A program made the position numbers and the translations under genes. Below the pieces are notes generated by a model. It was not told the origin of the DNA and ran no database searches. It saw nothing but the letters and a program-made list of their open reading frames with translations. This document shows positions 9,801 through 16,755 of a stretch of DNA of 64,000 nt, one piece after another; position 1 is the first letter of the stretch; the number at the start of each line of letters is the position of its first letter. Source of the stretch: Streptomyces camelliae (GTDB lineage Bacteria > Actinomycetota > Actinomycetes > Streptomycetales > Streptomycetaceae); assembly GCF_027625935.1 (NCBI RefSeq), contig NZ_CP115300.1, forward strand, positions 7,192,001 to 7,256,000. Direction: 5' to 3'.

Positions 9801-10589
9801 GAACAGCGAGCCGGTGTAGTCCCCGGCCAGGAACCTGCCGACCTGTCTCAGCGTCGGCGGCTCCGCGCGGCCCTCGGTGGCCTTGACGTGCCGGGGGACC
9901 AGTCGCCGGAACACCAGCCAGCCCAGCGGCACCACGGAGGTGGCGATCGCGGCCACCCAGGACACGAAGACACCGGTGGTGGGGATGGCGACGGCGAACG
10001 CGGCGAGCAGGGCCAGCTTCACGGCGGAGAACACGGTGTTGCCCACCGGCACCCAGGTCGCGCTGCGCAGCCCGGTCAGCACACCGTCCTGGAGGGTGAG
10101 CAGGTTCCAGGCCATGACGGCGGCGATGAAGCCGAGCCCGTTGAGGGCGCCGTGCAGGAAGCGGTACGACGGCCCCCAGGCGTCCAGGGTGAGCAGGAAG
10201 ACGCCCGCAGCGACCGCCACCACCAGCGAACTGCCCGCGTAGGTACGGAAGATGAGCTTGCCGGTGTGCTTCCCGGCGACGGGGATGAAGCGGGCCAGCG
10301 CGCCGGTCAGGGTGACCGCGGTGAGCCCGGCGAGGAACTTCATCGCGGCGATGGCGGCCGAGCCCTGCCCGACCGCCGACTCGGAGTAGTAGCGTGCCGC
10401 GGCCAGCCAGAAGCCGAGCCCGAGGACGGCGCTGATGCCTGTGTTGAGCATCAGCGCGTAGGCATTGCGGAACAGCGGGCTGCCGCCGCTCCGGGAGCGG
10501 CCCGTCCCGGGCAGCTTCAGGCGGCGCCCGGACCTGCCGGTCGCCGCGGTGTCGGTCGTCGTGGCCTCGGTGGTGGTCGTGTCAGACAC
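6819..10589 (-). CDS. Wzx-like polysaccharide flippase fused to a second polytopic domain
   Basis: 1256 residues, far longer than a flippase alone (about 430-500). Residues about 1-450 form a MATE/Wzx-type oligosaccharide flippase with 12 predicted hydrophobic helices (LMLNTGISAVLGLGFWLAA near the start). A soluble Pro/Glu/Asp-rich linker follows at about 460-590. Residues about 590-1256 hold a second bundle of about 12-14 helices with a large loop containing RFPTAWQHLGFLDYIDRTG and a C-terminal soluble lobe. That layout resembles GT-C glycosyltransferases or Wzy polymerases, but I cannot assign it. Flipping and chain building or ligation on one polypeptide would fit. It is the last gene of the operon and overlaps the deacetylase by 8 bases. 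Confidence 0.8.
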   Translation of the reverse strand: MSDTTTTEATTTDTAATGRSGRRLKLPGTGRSRSGGSPLFRNAYALMLNTGISAVLGLGFWLAAARYYSESAVGQGSAAIAAMKFLAGLTAVTLTGALARFIPVAGKHTGKLIFRTYAGSSLVVAVAAGVFLLTLDAWGPSYRFLHGALNGLGFIAAVMAWNLLTLQDGVLTGLRSATWVPVGNTVFSAVKLALLAAFAVAIPTTGVFVSWVAAIATSVVPLGWLVFRRLVPRHVKATEGRAEPPTLRQVGRFLAGDYTGSLFSLAVIYLVPVIVASQVSSAQNAYFYIATTIGGTTDLLAINMGASLTVEGSHDPDRLAAHTRAALRRMARIMLPIAAVLIVGAPWILGVFGAGYADAATPLLRWLAVGSVLRVVIETYFAVLRARSRTGGLALFQGLLCVLVLGSTLLLLPRMGLTGAGVAEAGSLAVIAAIAAPRLWRTIRTSPAAVADAAAPDGDLADLGPAMSPRPRRPGPAWALDNDTLALGIHVDFDHVERRPDVRPGPGTPPAGTPLPALGLPVEEREPSGEASLGPAEAVLLRDAEAAEVDAPFTTGELDASLAGTDVPDEAVPEDLPAQVPDPQRLLPTRSGVVLGCLLIAALLLYWVPALRLGEADLDRMGGLGLISVLPLPTLAGAGLLITVFAALLWLRREHRALLLLTLLATVVSLHALPAVIETEPRFPTAWQHLGFLDYIDRTGSAVPDLDARWSWPGFFAVAAFVGRACGVTDFTEVIRWWPTAIQLAYLAPMFLLTRSLRAGWRAKWTGVWLFVLCGWVGQDYFSPQGFTYLLYLMFVAILLVWFRPPHVIWSKFRPGEAEVEPADRRQRAVLLLVLTGLYAASVPAHQLTPFIMLGVLTALVLLGRSELRGLPLLFAVLVAVWVGFMAEPYWSGHFNDLFGGVGGVGSNVSTSVSGRIQGGSSTHKLVLYVRVLLAGSVLAFACWGWWRRRFHRYRERSLLVLTFVPFFGFGMQSYGGEMALRVFMFAVPGAALLGALALFPRAGATTKEREKDRLSLAPLAALLAGLLLMGGFLVARWGNESFERTRPGEVAAMNWVYAHDKPTVRLLWPTQDTVNDVTPAMPWGARDMERVNYVPTLAPTDPVLVSGLVKALKDAGPNSYLMINHSQVTYLEMDAGYPTTWGRRLMENLDDRQDVTKAYVNDDVTVYALRERPAGAVPKPNPGPIGPLVTWTPWSVVGALAAVVLILLLAAREVVRVAIRPGVRQLRLLQGSFWFALPLLAVVLASLAQRFMTMK

Positions 10590-11391
10590 GGGAACGGATG
10601 GCCTTCCGGCGGACCTGGCGGAGCTGTCGGGCTCTGCGGACGAGGGCGTAGCCCTTGGTGAGGGCGCGGTCCCTGGCGAACGTGCGGGCGACGGCCCGGC
10701 CTTGGAGCAGCCGTTCGAACTCCTCGACGCCCGTGGCCCGCCGGACCGTGACCCGTTCGAGTGCGTACGGCCCCTGGCGGCGGCGGGCGAGGGCGTTGCC
10801 GACGGCGAGTGCCTGGGCGTAGCCGCTCGTGCGCACCGCTTGGCGGACCCGGCGGCTGGAGTAGCCGTACGGGTAGGCGAACGACACCGGCCGGGCGCCG
10901 AGTTCGCCGGAGACGATCTCGGTGCAGCGGTCCAGCTCGGCGCGCAGCTCGTCGTCGCCGAGCTGGTCGAGCTGCGGATGGGTGTGGCTGTGGCCGCCGA
11001 TCTCGACGCCGGCGGCGGCCAGTTCGCGCACCTGCCGCCAGTCGAGCATGGTGTCCAGGCCGCCTCCGGTGTCGTACGCGCCCCGGATCCAGCCGGTGGA
11101 GACGAACAGCGTGGCCGGGAAGGCGTGCTTGGCGAGCACGGGCAGCGCGTGCCGGTGCACGCCCTCGTAGCCGTCGTCGAAGGTGATCAGCACCGGCCGG
11201 GCGGGCAGCGGGCGGCCGGTGCGCCAGCGGACCGCGAGGTCGGCGGTGGTCAGCGGGGTCAGGCCCAGGTCGCCGATGAGCGCCATCTGTTCGGCGAACG
11301 CCTCCGGCGCGACGGACAGGGCGCGGGTGGCGTCGTTGGGGGCGGTGGCGACGGAGTGGTACATGAGGATCGGCACGGGGGCGTCACTCAT
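10582..11391 (-). CDS. NodB-type polysaccharide deacetylase
   Basis: 269 residues with the CE4 NodB fold: N-terminal VPILMYHSV, the TFDDG motif (LITFDDGYEG) with base and metal aspartates, and the metal histidine pair in GGHSHTHPQLDQL. It should remove N- or O-acetyl groups from a glycan metal-dependently. No signal peptide is seen, so it may act on the lipid-linked intermediate on the inner face. It overlaps its neighbours by 8 bases at both ends (GT2 upstream, flippase downstream), implying translational coupling. Confidence 0.88.
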   Translation of the reverse strand: MSDAPVPILMYHSVATAPNDATRALSVAPEAFAEQMALIGDLGLTPLTTADLAVRWRTGRPLPARPVLITFDDGYEGVHRHALPVLAKHAFPATLFVSTGWIRGAYDTGGGLDTMLDWRQVRELAAAGVEIGGHSHTHPQLDQLGDDELRAELDRCTEIVSGELGARPVSFAYPYGYSSRRVRQAVRTSGYAQALAVGNALARRRQGPYALERVTVRRATGVEEFERLLQGRAVARTFARDRALTKGYALVRRARQLRQVRRKAIRSRV

Positions 11392-12373
11392 GGGTACCCC
11401 CTGCGATCGGGGCCGCCGAAAACGTCGTACCGTTCCGCCGCGCCCTCATACTGCCCACCGCATAGCCGCCGGCGGCGCTCAGCACCCCGGCGACGATCGC
11501 GCCCGCGCGCCCCGCGCCGCCCGGCCGGGCCAGCAGGGCGTCCCGCAGGCCACGAGCGACCCCGGCGGGCAACACCCGTGTGGTGTACCGGCGTTCGGAC
11601 TCCAGCCCCTTGCCCGCGCCGACGCTCTTCGCCACCAGCGCCTTGGACAGGCCCTCGGCGTAGGCGCGGGTGCGGAAGTAGGCGAAGTGCTCGCGGGGTG
11701 CGGGCACCCGGTGGTGGATCACCGCGCGGTCGTCGATGAGCAGGACGGCGTCGGGGCGGGCGCGGGTGAGGCGGATGCACAGCTCCGTCTCCTCGCAGCC
11801 GAGTGGGCGGCGGTCGCCGTCGCGGCCGATGCCGGTGGCGAAGCCGCCCGCCGCGTCGAACGCCGTGCGCCGGAAGGAAGCGTTTCCGCCCAGGACGTTG
11901 CGGACCCGGACCCGGCCGGGCGGCAGCCCCTTGTAGGTGCAGCCCACCACCCAGTCGAACTCCTCCGGGAACCAGGCCGGCCGCCGGCCCGAGGCCCAGA
12001 TCGGCACCGTACGGCCGCCGACCGCCATGACGCGCGGGTCGGCGTAGCCCTCGGCGAAACGGCGCAGCCAGTCGCGTTCGGCCACGGCGTCGTCGTCCAG
12101 GAAGGCGATCACCTCGCCGTGAGAGGCGGCGATGCCGGTGTTGCGGCCGGCGGACAGGCCGCGCGGGCCCGCGTTGGACAGCACCCGGATGCCCTCGGTC
12201 TCCTTGTACTCGCGGGCCAGCCGGTCCTTCAGGGCCGGGTTGTGGTCCACGACCAGGAGCGTCTCCAGCGCGGGATACGACTGCGCGGCCACCGAGGAGA
12301 CCGCCGCGAGGATGTCCTCCCAGCGGTCCTCGGTGTACACGCAGATCACGACGGAGATGCCGGGATCTCTCAA
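11384..12373 (-). CDS. GT2 family glycosyltransferase
   Basis: 329 residues of GT-A fold: SVVICVYTEDRWEDI at the nucleotide-sugar site, metal-binding FLDDDAVAERDWL, and a catalytic ED-type motif CEETELCIRL. A weakly hydrophobic C-terminal stretch (AGAIVAGVLSAAGGYAVGSM) could attach it to the membrane. The start is a TTG at 12373 whose first bases overlap the upstream stop (TTGA), so translation is coupled to the preceding GT2. It is part of the polysaccharide operon. Confidence 0.87.
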   Translation of the reverse strand: MRDPGISVVICVYTEDRWEDILAAVSSVAAQSYPALETLLVVDHNPALKDRLAREYKETEGIRVLSNAGPRGLSAGRNTGIAASHGEVIAFLDDDAVAERDWLRRFAEGYADPRVMAVGGRTVPIWASGRRPAWFPEEFDWVVGCTYKGLPPGRVRVRNVLGGNASFRRTAFDAAGGFATGIGRDGDRRPLGCEETELCIRLTRARPDAVLLIDDRAVIHHRVPAPREHFAYFRTRAYAEGLSKALVAKSVGAGKGLESERRYTTRVLPAGVARGLRDALLARPGGAGRAGAIVAGVLSAAGGYAVGSMRARRNGTTFSAAPIAGGTHE

Positions 12374-13191
12374 GACACCTCTCCCCGGACCGCGTCGAGC
12401 ATCGGCGAGTGGTGTTCCTGACGGCGCAGCTCACGCCGGTTGGAGCGCTCCTTGAGGATGACCTTGAGGACCCGGAGCCCGTCGCGTACGGCGCGCAGAT
12501 TGCTGGTGCCGTGGATGCGGAGGTACTCGTGGCTCGGGATCTCCTGCACCTTGAGCCCCGCCTTGACCACTCGGATGTTCATCAGCGTCTCGACCTCGAA
12601 GCCGGTGCAGTCGAGCTCGATCTTGTCGAGGCAGTGCCGCCAGAACGCGTTGTAGCCGTAGCACAGGTCGGTGTAGCGGGCGCCGAACTTGCGGTTGACG
12701 ACCGTGCACAGCGCCCAGTTGCCGAGCTTGCGGATGAAGGTCATGTCGTCGGTACCGCCGCCGTTGGCGAAGCGGGAGCCCTTGGCGAAGTCGGCGCCGG
12801 AGACGAGCGCGGAGACGTAACTCACGATCTCGCCGCCGTCGGCCGAGCCGTCCGCGTCGACCATCACGATGATGTCGCCGGTGCACGCCTCGAACCCGGC
12901 GGTCAGGGCGTCCCCCTTGCCCCTGCCACGTTGTTCGACGACTCTGACCTGCGGCCACAGCGAGCGGGCGACGTCGACGGTGTCGTCCGTGGAATTGCCG
13001 TCCACAAGAACGACTTCGTGTATCCAGTCCGGAAGCGTCTTGAAGACGTAGGGGAGATTCTCCGCCTCATTCATCGCGGGAATCACCACGCTCACCGGCG
13101 GGGTGATCGCCAGGTGGGAGGAGATGGGCCGGAATTGGGCCGCCAGCAAGGGATCTTGCCCCGAACTCGGCGGGTGCAGGACGGAACTCAT
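12370..13191 (-). CDS. GT2 polyprenyl-phosphate glycosyltransferase (DPM/DPG-like)
   Basis: 273 residues with VSVVIPAMNEAENLPYV, LVDGNSTDDTVDVA, and the DXD region MVDADGSADGGEI. The closest class is the dolichyl/polyprenyl-phosphate mannose or glucose synthases, which charge a lipid carrier with one sugar. The usual C-terminal GtrA-like helices are absent. The ATG at 13191 is preferred, because the open frame upstream runs through an AT-richer intergenic region with poor coding character. It is the first gene of the four-gene polysaccharide operon. Confidence 0.87.
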   Translation of the reverse strand: MSSVLHPPSSGQDPLLAAQFRPISSHLAITPPVSVVIPAMNEAENLPYVFKTLPDWIHEVVLVDGNSTDDTVDVARSLWPQVRVVEQRGRGKGDALTAGFEACTGDIIVMVDADGSADGGEIVSYVSALVSGADFAKGSRFANGGGTDDMTFIRKLGNWALCTVVNRKFGARYTDLCYGYNAFWRHCLDKIELDCTGFEVETLMNIRVVKAGLKVQEIPSHEYLRIHGTSNLRAVRDGLRVLKVILKERSNRRELRRQEHHSPMLDAVRGEVS

Positions 13192-13584
13192 GGTCGTATC
13201 CCTCTCGTCCGGTGGACCGCCCGCCCCTGGGCAGCCCGGCTTTGTGTCCGGTTCGAAAGGGGGGTTTCTCATCCATGGCACGGTGAGCGGATCTCCGTAC
13301 CCATTGAATGAGCTGTCAAAGCTGGCCGGTCTGCCGATCGCAGAAGAAAAAAGGCAGCCGGTCGCGCGGCACGACTCGGTCACCAGTGTGGTCACCGAGT
13401 ACGGCACCCCCCTACCGCGCCCCACGCCGGAACGTCACGGTCCTGAGCCCTCCCCTGAACCGCGTGCTGACGGACCGATGCGGGTGAGATCTATGACGGT
13501 ATTGACGATTGAACCAGATAAGCAAGACCTGGATATCAGTCTCACGTTTTTGTTTGTTTGGCCGTTACGTAACTTTGGCCGGAG
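13192..13584. other. 393-base upstream region of the polysaccharide operon
   Basis: No convincing gene. The part from about 13492 to 13600 is markedly AT-richer than the rest of the window (runs such as TTTTTGTTTGTTT near 13547-13560). It contains an inverted repeat with arms GTAACT (13569-13574) and AGTTAC (13583-13588) reaching into the stop region of the next gene. The promoter of the leftward polysaccharide operon must lie here; I cannot assign -10/-35 boxes. Confidence 0.4.
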
Positions 13585-13995
13585 TTACTCACTTTTACGT
13601 AGGAGGGCCGGCAGGAGCAGCAACAGGCTGAGCGAGCCCACGGCCACCACCCCGCCATGCACCGACCAGCGGTGTACGGCCAGCATGCCTTGGGCAACCA
13701 GCATGTTCAGAACCACCGAGCCCGCAAGGGCGGCGAGTGTGCGGCCGAAGGGTTCCAGCCCGCGCAGGATTGCGCCGATCGCCACGGCCGGCGCGGCGAG
13801 CAGGAAGAACAGCGTGCACGGACCGCGCAGCGGTGAGCCGGAGTCGGTGAGCGCGAGCAGTGCGCCGACCGCCGCCACGGCGGTCGCGGCCCCCGCGAGC
13901 AGCGGCGACAGGTCCCTCCCCGGTCCTGTCCGTGCCCCTTCGGGGTCCTCGGTGGCGCCGTCCGATGAACGTGACTTGATGCGTAAGGTCTGCAT
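13585..13995 (-). CDS. small multi-pass membrane protein
   Basis: 136 residues with a charged N terminus (about 30 residues, MQTLRIKSRSSDG) and four hydrophobic helices (for example LLAGAATAVAAVGALLALT and VVAVGSLSLLLLLPALL). It is not a family I can name. It lies on the same strand as, and upstream of, the polysaccharide operon, separated from it by a 393-base AT-rich gap. An accessory role in that locus is possible but unproven. Confidence 0.6.
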   Translation of the reverse strand: MQTLRIKSRSSDGATEDPEGARTGPGRDLSPLLAGAATAVAAVGALLALTDSGSPLRGPCTLFFLLAAPAVAIGAILRGLEPFGRTLAALAGSVVLNMLVAQGMLAVHRWSVHGGVVAVGSLSLLLLLPALLRKSE

Positions 13996-14227
13996 TGGCG
14001 ACTGTGCTCCCCGATATGACCCCGACGCGCGGGATGTCGGACTTCAATGTGGCGCAGGCCGATGCGGGCCGTCAAGACGGCCGGGGCGGCGGAACTGACT
14101 CGGGGTCAACACGGCTGCCGAGTGCACGCAAGGCGTGGTCGGGTGAAATTCCAGGGCCGATCTAGTTGAGGCTTGGAAAGTTTTGGCATGGACACTTCCG
14201 GTCAACGCGCGTAGGCGCTACGACGGT

Positions 14228-14249
14228 TATAGGCAGAGATCCTGCTATA
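14228..14249 (+). promoter_or_regulatory. 5' leader hairpin abutting the lipase RBS
   Basis: TATAGGCAG pairs with CTGCTATA across a 5-base loop (8 base pairs, one bulged G). Its last base is directly followed by the Shine-Dalgarno GGGAGG at 14250-14255 and the ATG at 14260. A helix touching the RBS could protect the 5' end or modulate initiation. Confidence 0.4.
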
Positions 14250-14259
14250 GGGAGGCACC

Positions 14260-15063
14260 ATGAGTCGTTTCAGACTTACCGGATTCGTGACCTCGCTCCT
14301 CCTCGCCGCCGGCCTCGGACTCGGCACGGCCACGGCGGCCCAGGCCTCGACAGCGGCAACCGGCGGCTATGTGGCGCTCGGTGACTCCTACTCCTCCGGA
14401 GTGGGAGCGGGCAGCTACATCAGCTCCAGCGGCAGCTGCGACCGCAGCACCAACGCGTACCCGTACCTGTGGAACGCGGCCCACTCCCCGTCGTCGTTCG
14501 CCTTCAACGCCTGCTCCGGCGCCACGACGGACGACGTCATCAGCAACCAGCTCGGCTCGCTCGGCGCCGGCACCTCGCTCGTGTCCATCACGATCGGCGG
14601 CAACGACGCCGGGTTCTCCGACGTCATGACGACCTGCGTGCTGCAGTCCGACAGCGACTGCATCAGCCGCATCAACACCGCCAAGGCGTACGTCGACTCC
14701 ACGCTCCCCGGCAAGCTCGACAACGTCTACAACGCGATCAGCGCGAAGGCCCCCAATGCCCGGGTGGTCGTGCTCAGCTACCCCCGCTTCTACCTGCTCG
14801 GACAGACCTGCCTGGGCCTGTCCGACACCAAGCGCTCCGCGATCAACGACGCCGCCGACTACATGGACGCCGCCATCCAGACCCGCGCCGCGGCCCACGG
14901 CTTCGTCTTCGCCGACGTCCGCACCGCCTTCTCCACCCACGAGATCTGCTCCGGCAGCTCGTGGCTGCACAGCGTGAACTGGCTCGACATCAGCGAGTCG
15001 TACCACCCCACCGCGGCCGGTCACTCCGGCGGCTATCTGCCGGTGTTCACGAACAACGCATAA
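14260..15063 (+). CDS. secreted GDSL/SGNH lipase
   Basis: 267 residues, closely resembling from memory the GDSL lipases of S. rimosus and S. coelicolor SCO1725. A signal peptide runs to about residue 29 (AQA|S). SGNH blocks are clear: GDSYSSG with nucleophile Ser43, GGND with Asn115, and the C-terminal SYHPT with His249. Six cysteines suggest the three disulphides of this family. It hydrolyses ester bonds of lipids or small esters outside the cell. A strong GGGAGG RBS precedes the ATG. Confidence 0.95.
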   Translation: MSRFRLTGFVTSLLLAAGLGLGTATAAQASTAATGGYVALGDSYSSGVGAGSYISSSGSCDRSTNAYPYLWNAAHSPSSFAFNACSGATTDDVISNQLGSLGAGTSLVSITIGGNDAGFSDVMTTCVLQSDSDCISRINTAKAYVDSTLPGKLDNVYNAISAKAPNARVVVLSYPRFYLLGQTCLGLSDTKRSAINDAADYMDAAIQTRAAAHGFVFADVRTAFSTHEICSGSSWLHSVNWLDISESYHPTAAGHSGGYLPVFTNNA

Positions 15064-15101
15064 CCCGTTCAGGTGGCATCAGGCTTGACCGGGTTCACCT
15101 G

Positions 15102-16712
15102 TCAGGGTGAATTTCCGTAGGAGCTCGAAGCGGAAGCGGAAGCGGATGCGGAGGCCCCGCCGGTCGGGGTCTCCGTCGCCGTATCCGTCGCCGTCACACA
15201 GGCGACCGAGAACGGCACGGAGTTCGACGTGGTCCTCACCGGACCACGTACCTTCACGCTGATCCGGTCCTCCGTCGTGCCGCTGCCGGAGGACGCGGTC
15301 ACGGTCACCCGTACCTGCTGGGTCCTCCCGCCCCCTTCCGGGAAGGGCAGTGTCTTCCACCCGGGATCGGACACGGACCCATGCGTCACCACCCATCGGT
15401 ACTCCACCTGAGCGGGCAGCCGGCCCACGGTGAAGGTCGCTGTGAAGGACGGTGACTGAGCCGTCGGCGGCGGACAGGTCCCGGAGTACGTGGTGTGCTC
15501 GCCCGCCACGGTGACCTGCACGGACTGGGCCGGCTGCGTGCTCGTCGGCGTACTCGTCGGGGTCCCGGTGTCCGAGTCGGTGCTGCCGCTCGGCGTGCGG
15601 GAGGACGCCGTCGTGGTGCTCGGACCGGTGCCCGCTGTGCCGCTCCCGCTGTCGCGGTGCGTCAGCGCGTACGCCAGCCCCGCCAGTGCGAGGGCGATCA
15701 CGAGGAAGCCCGCCACCAGCACGACCCCCGCGCGACGGTTGCGTTCGGGTGGCTCGGCGAGCGGAGCCGGGGCAGGCAACGACGGTGTGGAATAAGGTTG
15801 TTGACGCGGCGCCACGACCGTCGGCGCGTACGCGGACGGATCCGGTGGCGGTGTCGCGAGGGGTGTCCCTCCCTCAGCGGGGGTACCCCCGGCCGCGACG
15901 AGCCGCAGCTCGTGCTCCGCCCGTTCGGCACCGAGCCGCTCGGCGGGGTCCTTGCGCAGCAGCCCCTCGATGACGGGCGCCAGCGGGCCGGCCCGGCGCG
16001 GCGGCGGCAGCTCCTCGTCCACCACGGCGCGCAGCGTGCTGAGCGGGGTGTCGTACCGGAACGGGGAGACGCCTTCGACGGCCGTGTACAGCAGCACGCC
16101 CAGCGACCACAGATCCGACTCCGGTCCCGGAGTGCGCCCCAACGCCCGCTCCGGGGCGAGGAATTCGGGCGAGCCGACCACCTCGCCGGTCATGGTGATC
16201 GCCGAGCTGCCCTCGACGGAGGCGATCCCGAAGTCGGTCAGCACCACCCGGCCGTCGCCCGCGAGCAGCACGTTGGCCGGCTTCACATCCCGGTGCAGCA
16301 CCCCGGCGGCGTGCGCGGCGCGCAGTGCGGACAGCACCTCGGCGCCGATGTGCGCGGCGCGCTGCGGCGGCATCGGGCCCTCCGCCTCCAGCCGGTCGGC
16401 CAGCGACAGGCCGCGCACCAGCTCCATCACGATCCAGGGCCGGCCGCCCTCCGACGCCACGTCGTACACCGTGACCGCGTTGCGGTTCGCCACCCGGGCC
16501 GCCGCCCGCGCCTCCCGCTCCAGGCGGGCGTACATCCGCTCGACGTCGGCCGGGGGCAGCCCGGCCGGCGCCCGCACCTCCTTGACGGCCACCTCCCGGT
16601 GCAGCACCTCGTCCCGGGCCCGCCATACGGTGCCCATGCCGCCCTCGCCCAGCGGGGACAGCAGACGGTAGCGGCCCGCGATCACACGGTCGCGGGCCGG
16701 TTCTCCGGACAC
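15102..16712 (-). CDS. membrane Ser/Thr protein kinase (PknB-type)
   Basis: 536 residues. The N-terminal kinase domain (about residues 10-280) has all Hanks motifs: LGEGGMGTVW, the lysine in VAVKEV, LHRDVKPANVLL, TDFGIASVEGS and LAPERALG. A Pro-rich juxtamembrane segment, one transmembrane helix (GVVLVAGFLVIALALAGLAYAL), a Ser/Thr/Pro-rich stalk and a beta-rich extracellular domain follow; PASTA repeats are absent. The chosen start is GTG at 16712. It sits between the lipase (convergent, 38 bases away) and the NicO transporter gene (44 bases upstream on the same strand). Its ligand is unknown. Confidence 0.9.
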   Translation of the reverse strand: MSGEPARDRVIAGRYRLLSPLGEGGMGTVWRARDEVLHREVAVKEVRAPAGLPPADVERMYARLEREARAAARVANRNAVTVYDVASEGGRPWIVMELVRGLSLADRLEAEGPMPPQRAAHIGAEVLSALRAAHAAGVLHRDVKPANVLLAGDGRVVLTDFGIASVEGSSAITMTGEVVGSPEFLAPERALGRTPGPESDLWSLGVLLYTAVEGVSPFRYDTPLSTLRAVVDEELPPPRRAGPLAPVIEGLLRKDPAERLGAERAEHELRLVAAGGTPAEGGTPLATPPPDPSAYAPTVVAPRQQPYSTPSLPAPAPLAEPPERNRRAGVVLVAGFLVIALALAGLAYALTHRDSGSGTAGTGPSTTTASSRTPSGSTDSDTGTPTSTPTSTQPAQSVQVTVAGEHTTYSGTCPPPTAQSPSFTATFTVGRLPAQVEYRWVVTHGSVSDPGWKTLPFPEGGGRTQQVRVTVTASSGSGTTEDRISVKVRGPVRTTSNSVPFSVACVTATDTATETPTGGASASASASASSSYGNSP

Positions 16713-16755
16713 GGGCGCCCCCAGGCATGTCGCGTGATTTCTCCATAAACGTAGC

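Noticed and set aside
7212..10661. 1149-codon open frame on the plus strand
   Set aside because: Antisense shadow of the flippase fusion; Gln/Arg/His-rich with no hydrophobic or catalytic pattern, while the minus-strand reading has clear membrane helices.
13585..14260. A mobile element or horizontally acquired island around the AT-rich stretch
   Set aside because: The low-GC part is confined to about 110 intergenic bases; flanking genes have normal codon use, and there is no transposase, integrase or attachment-site repeat.
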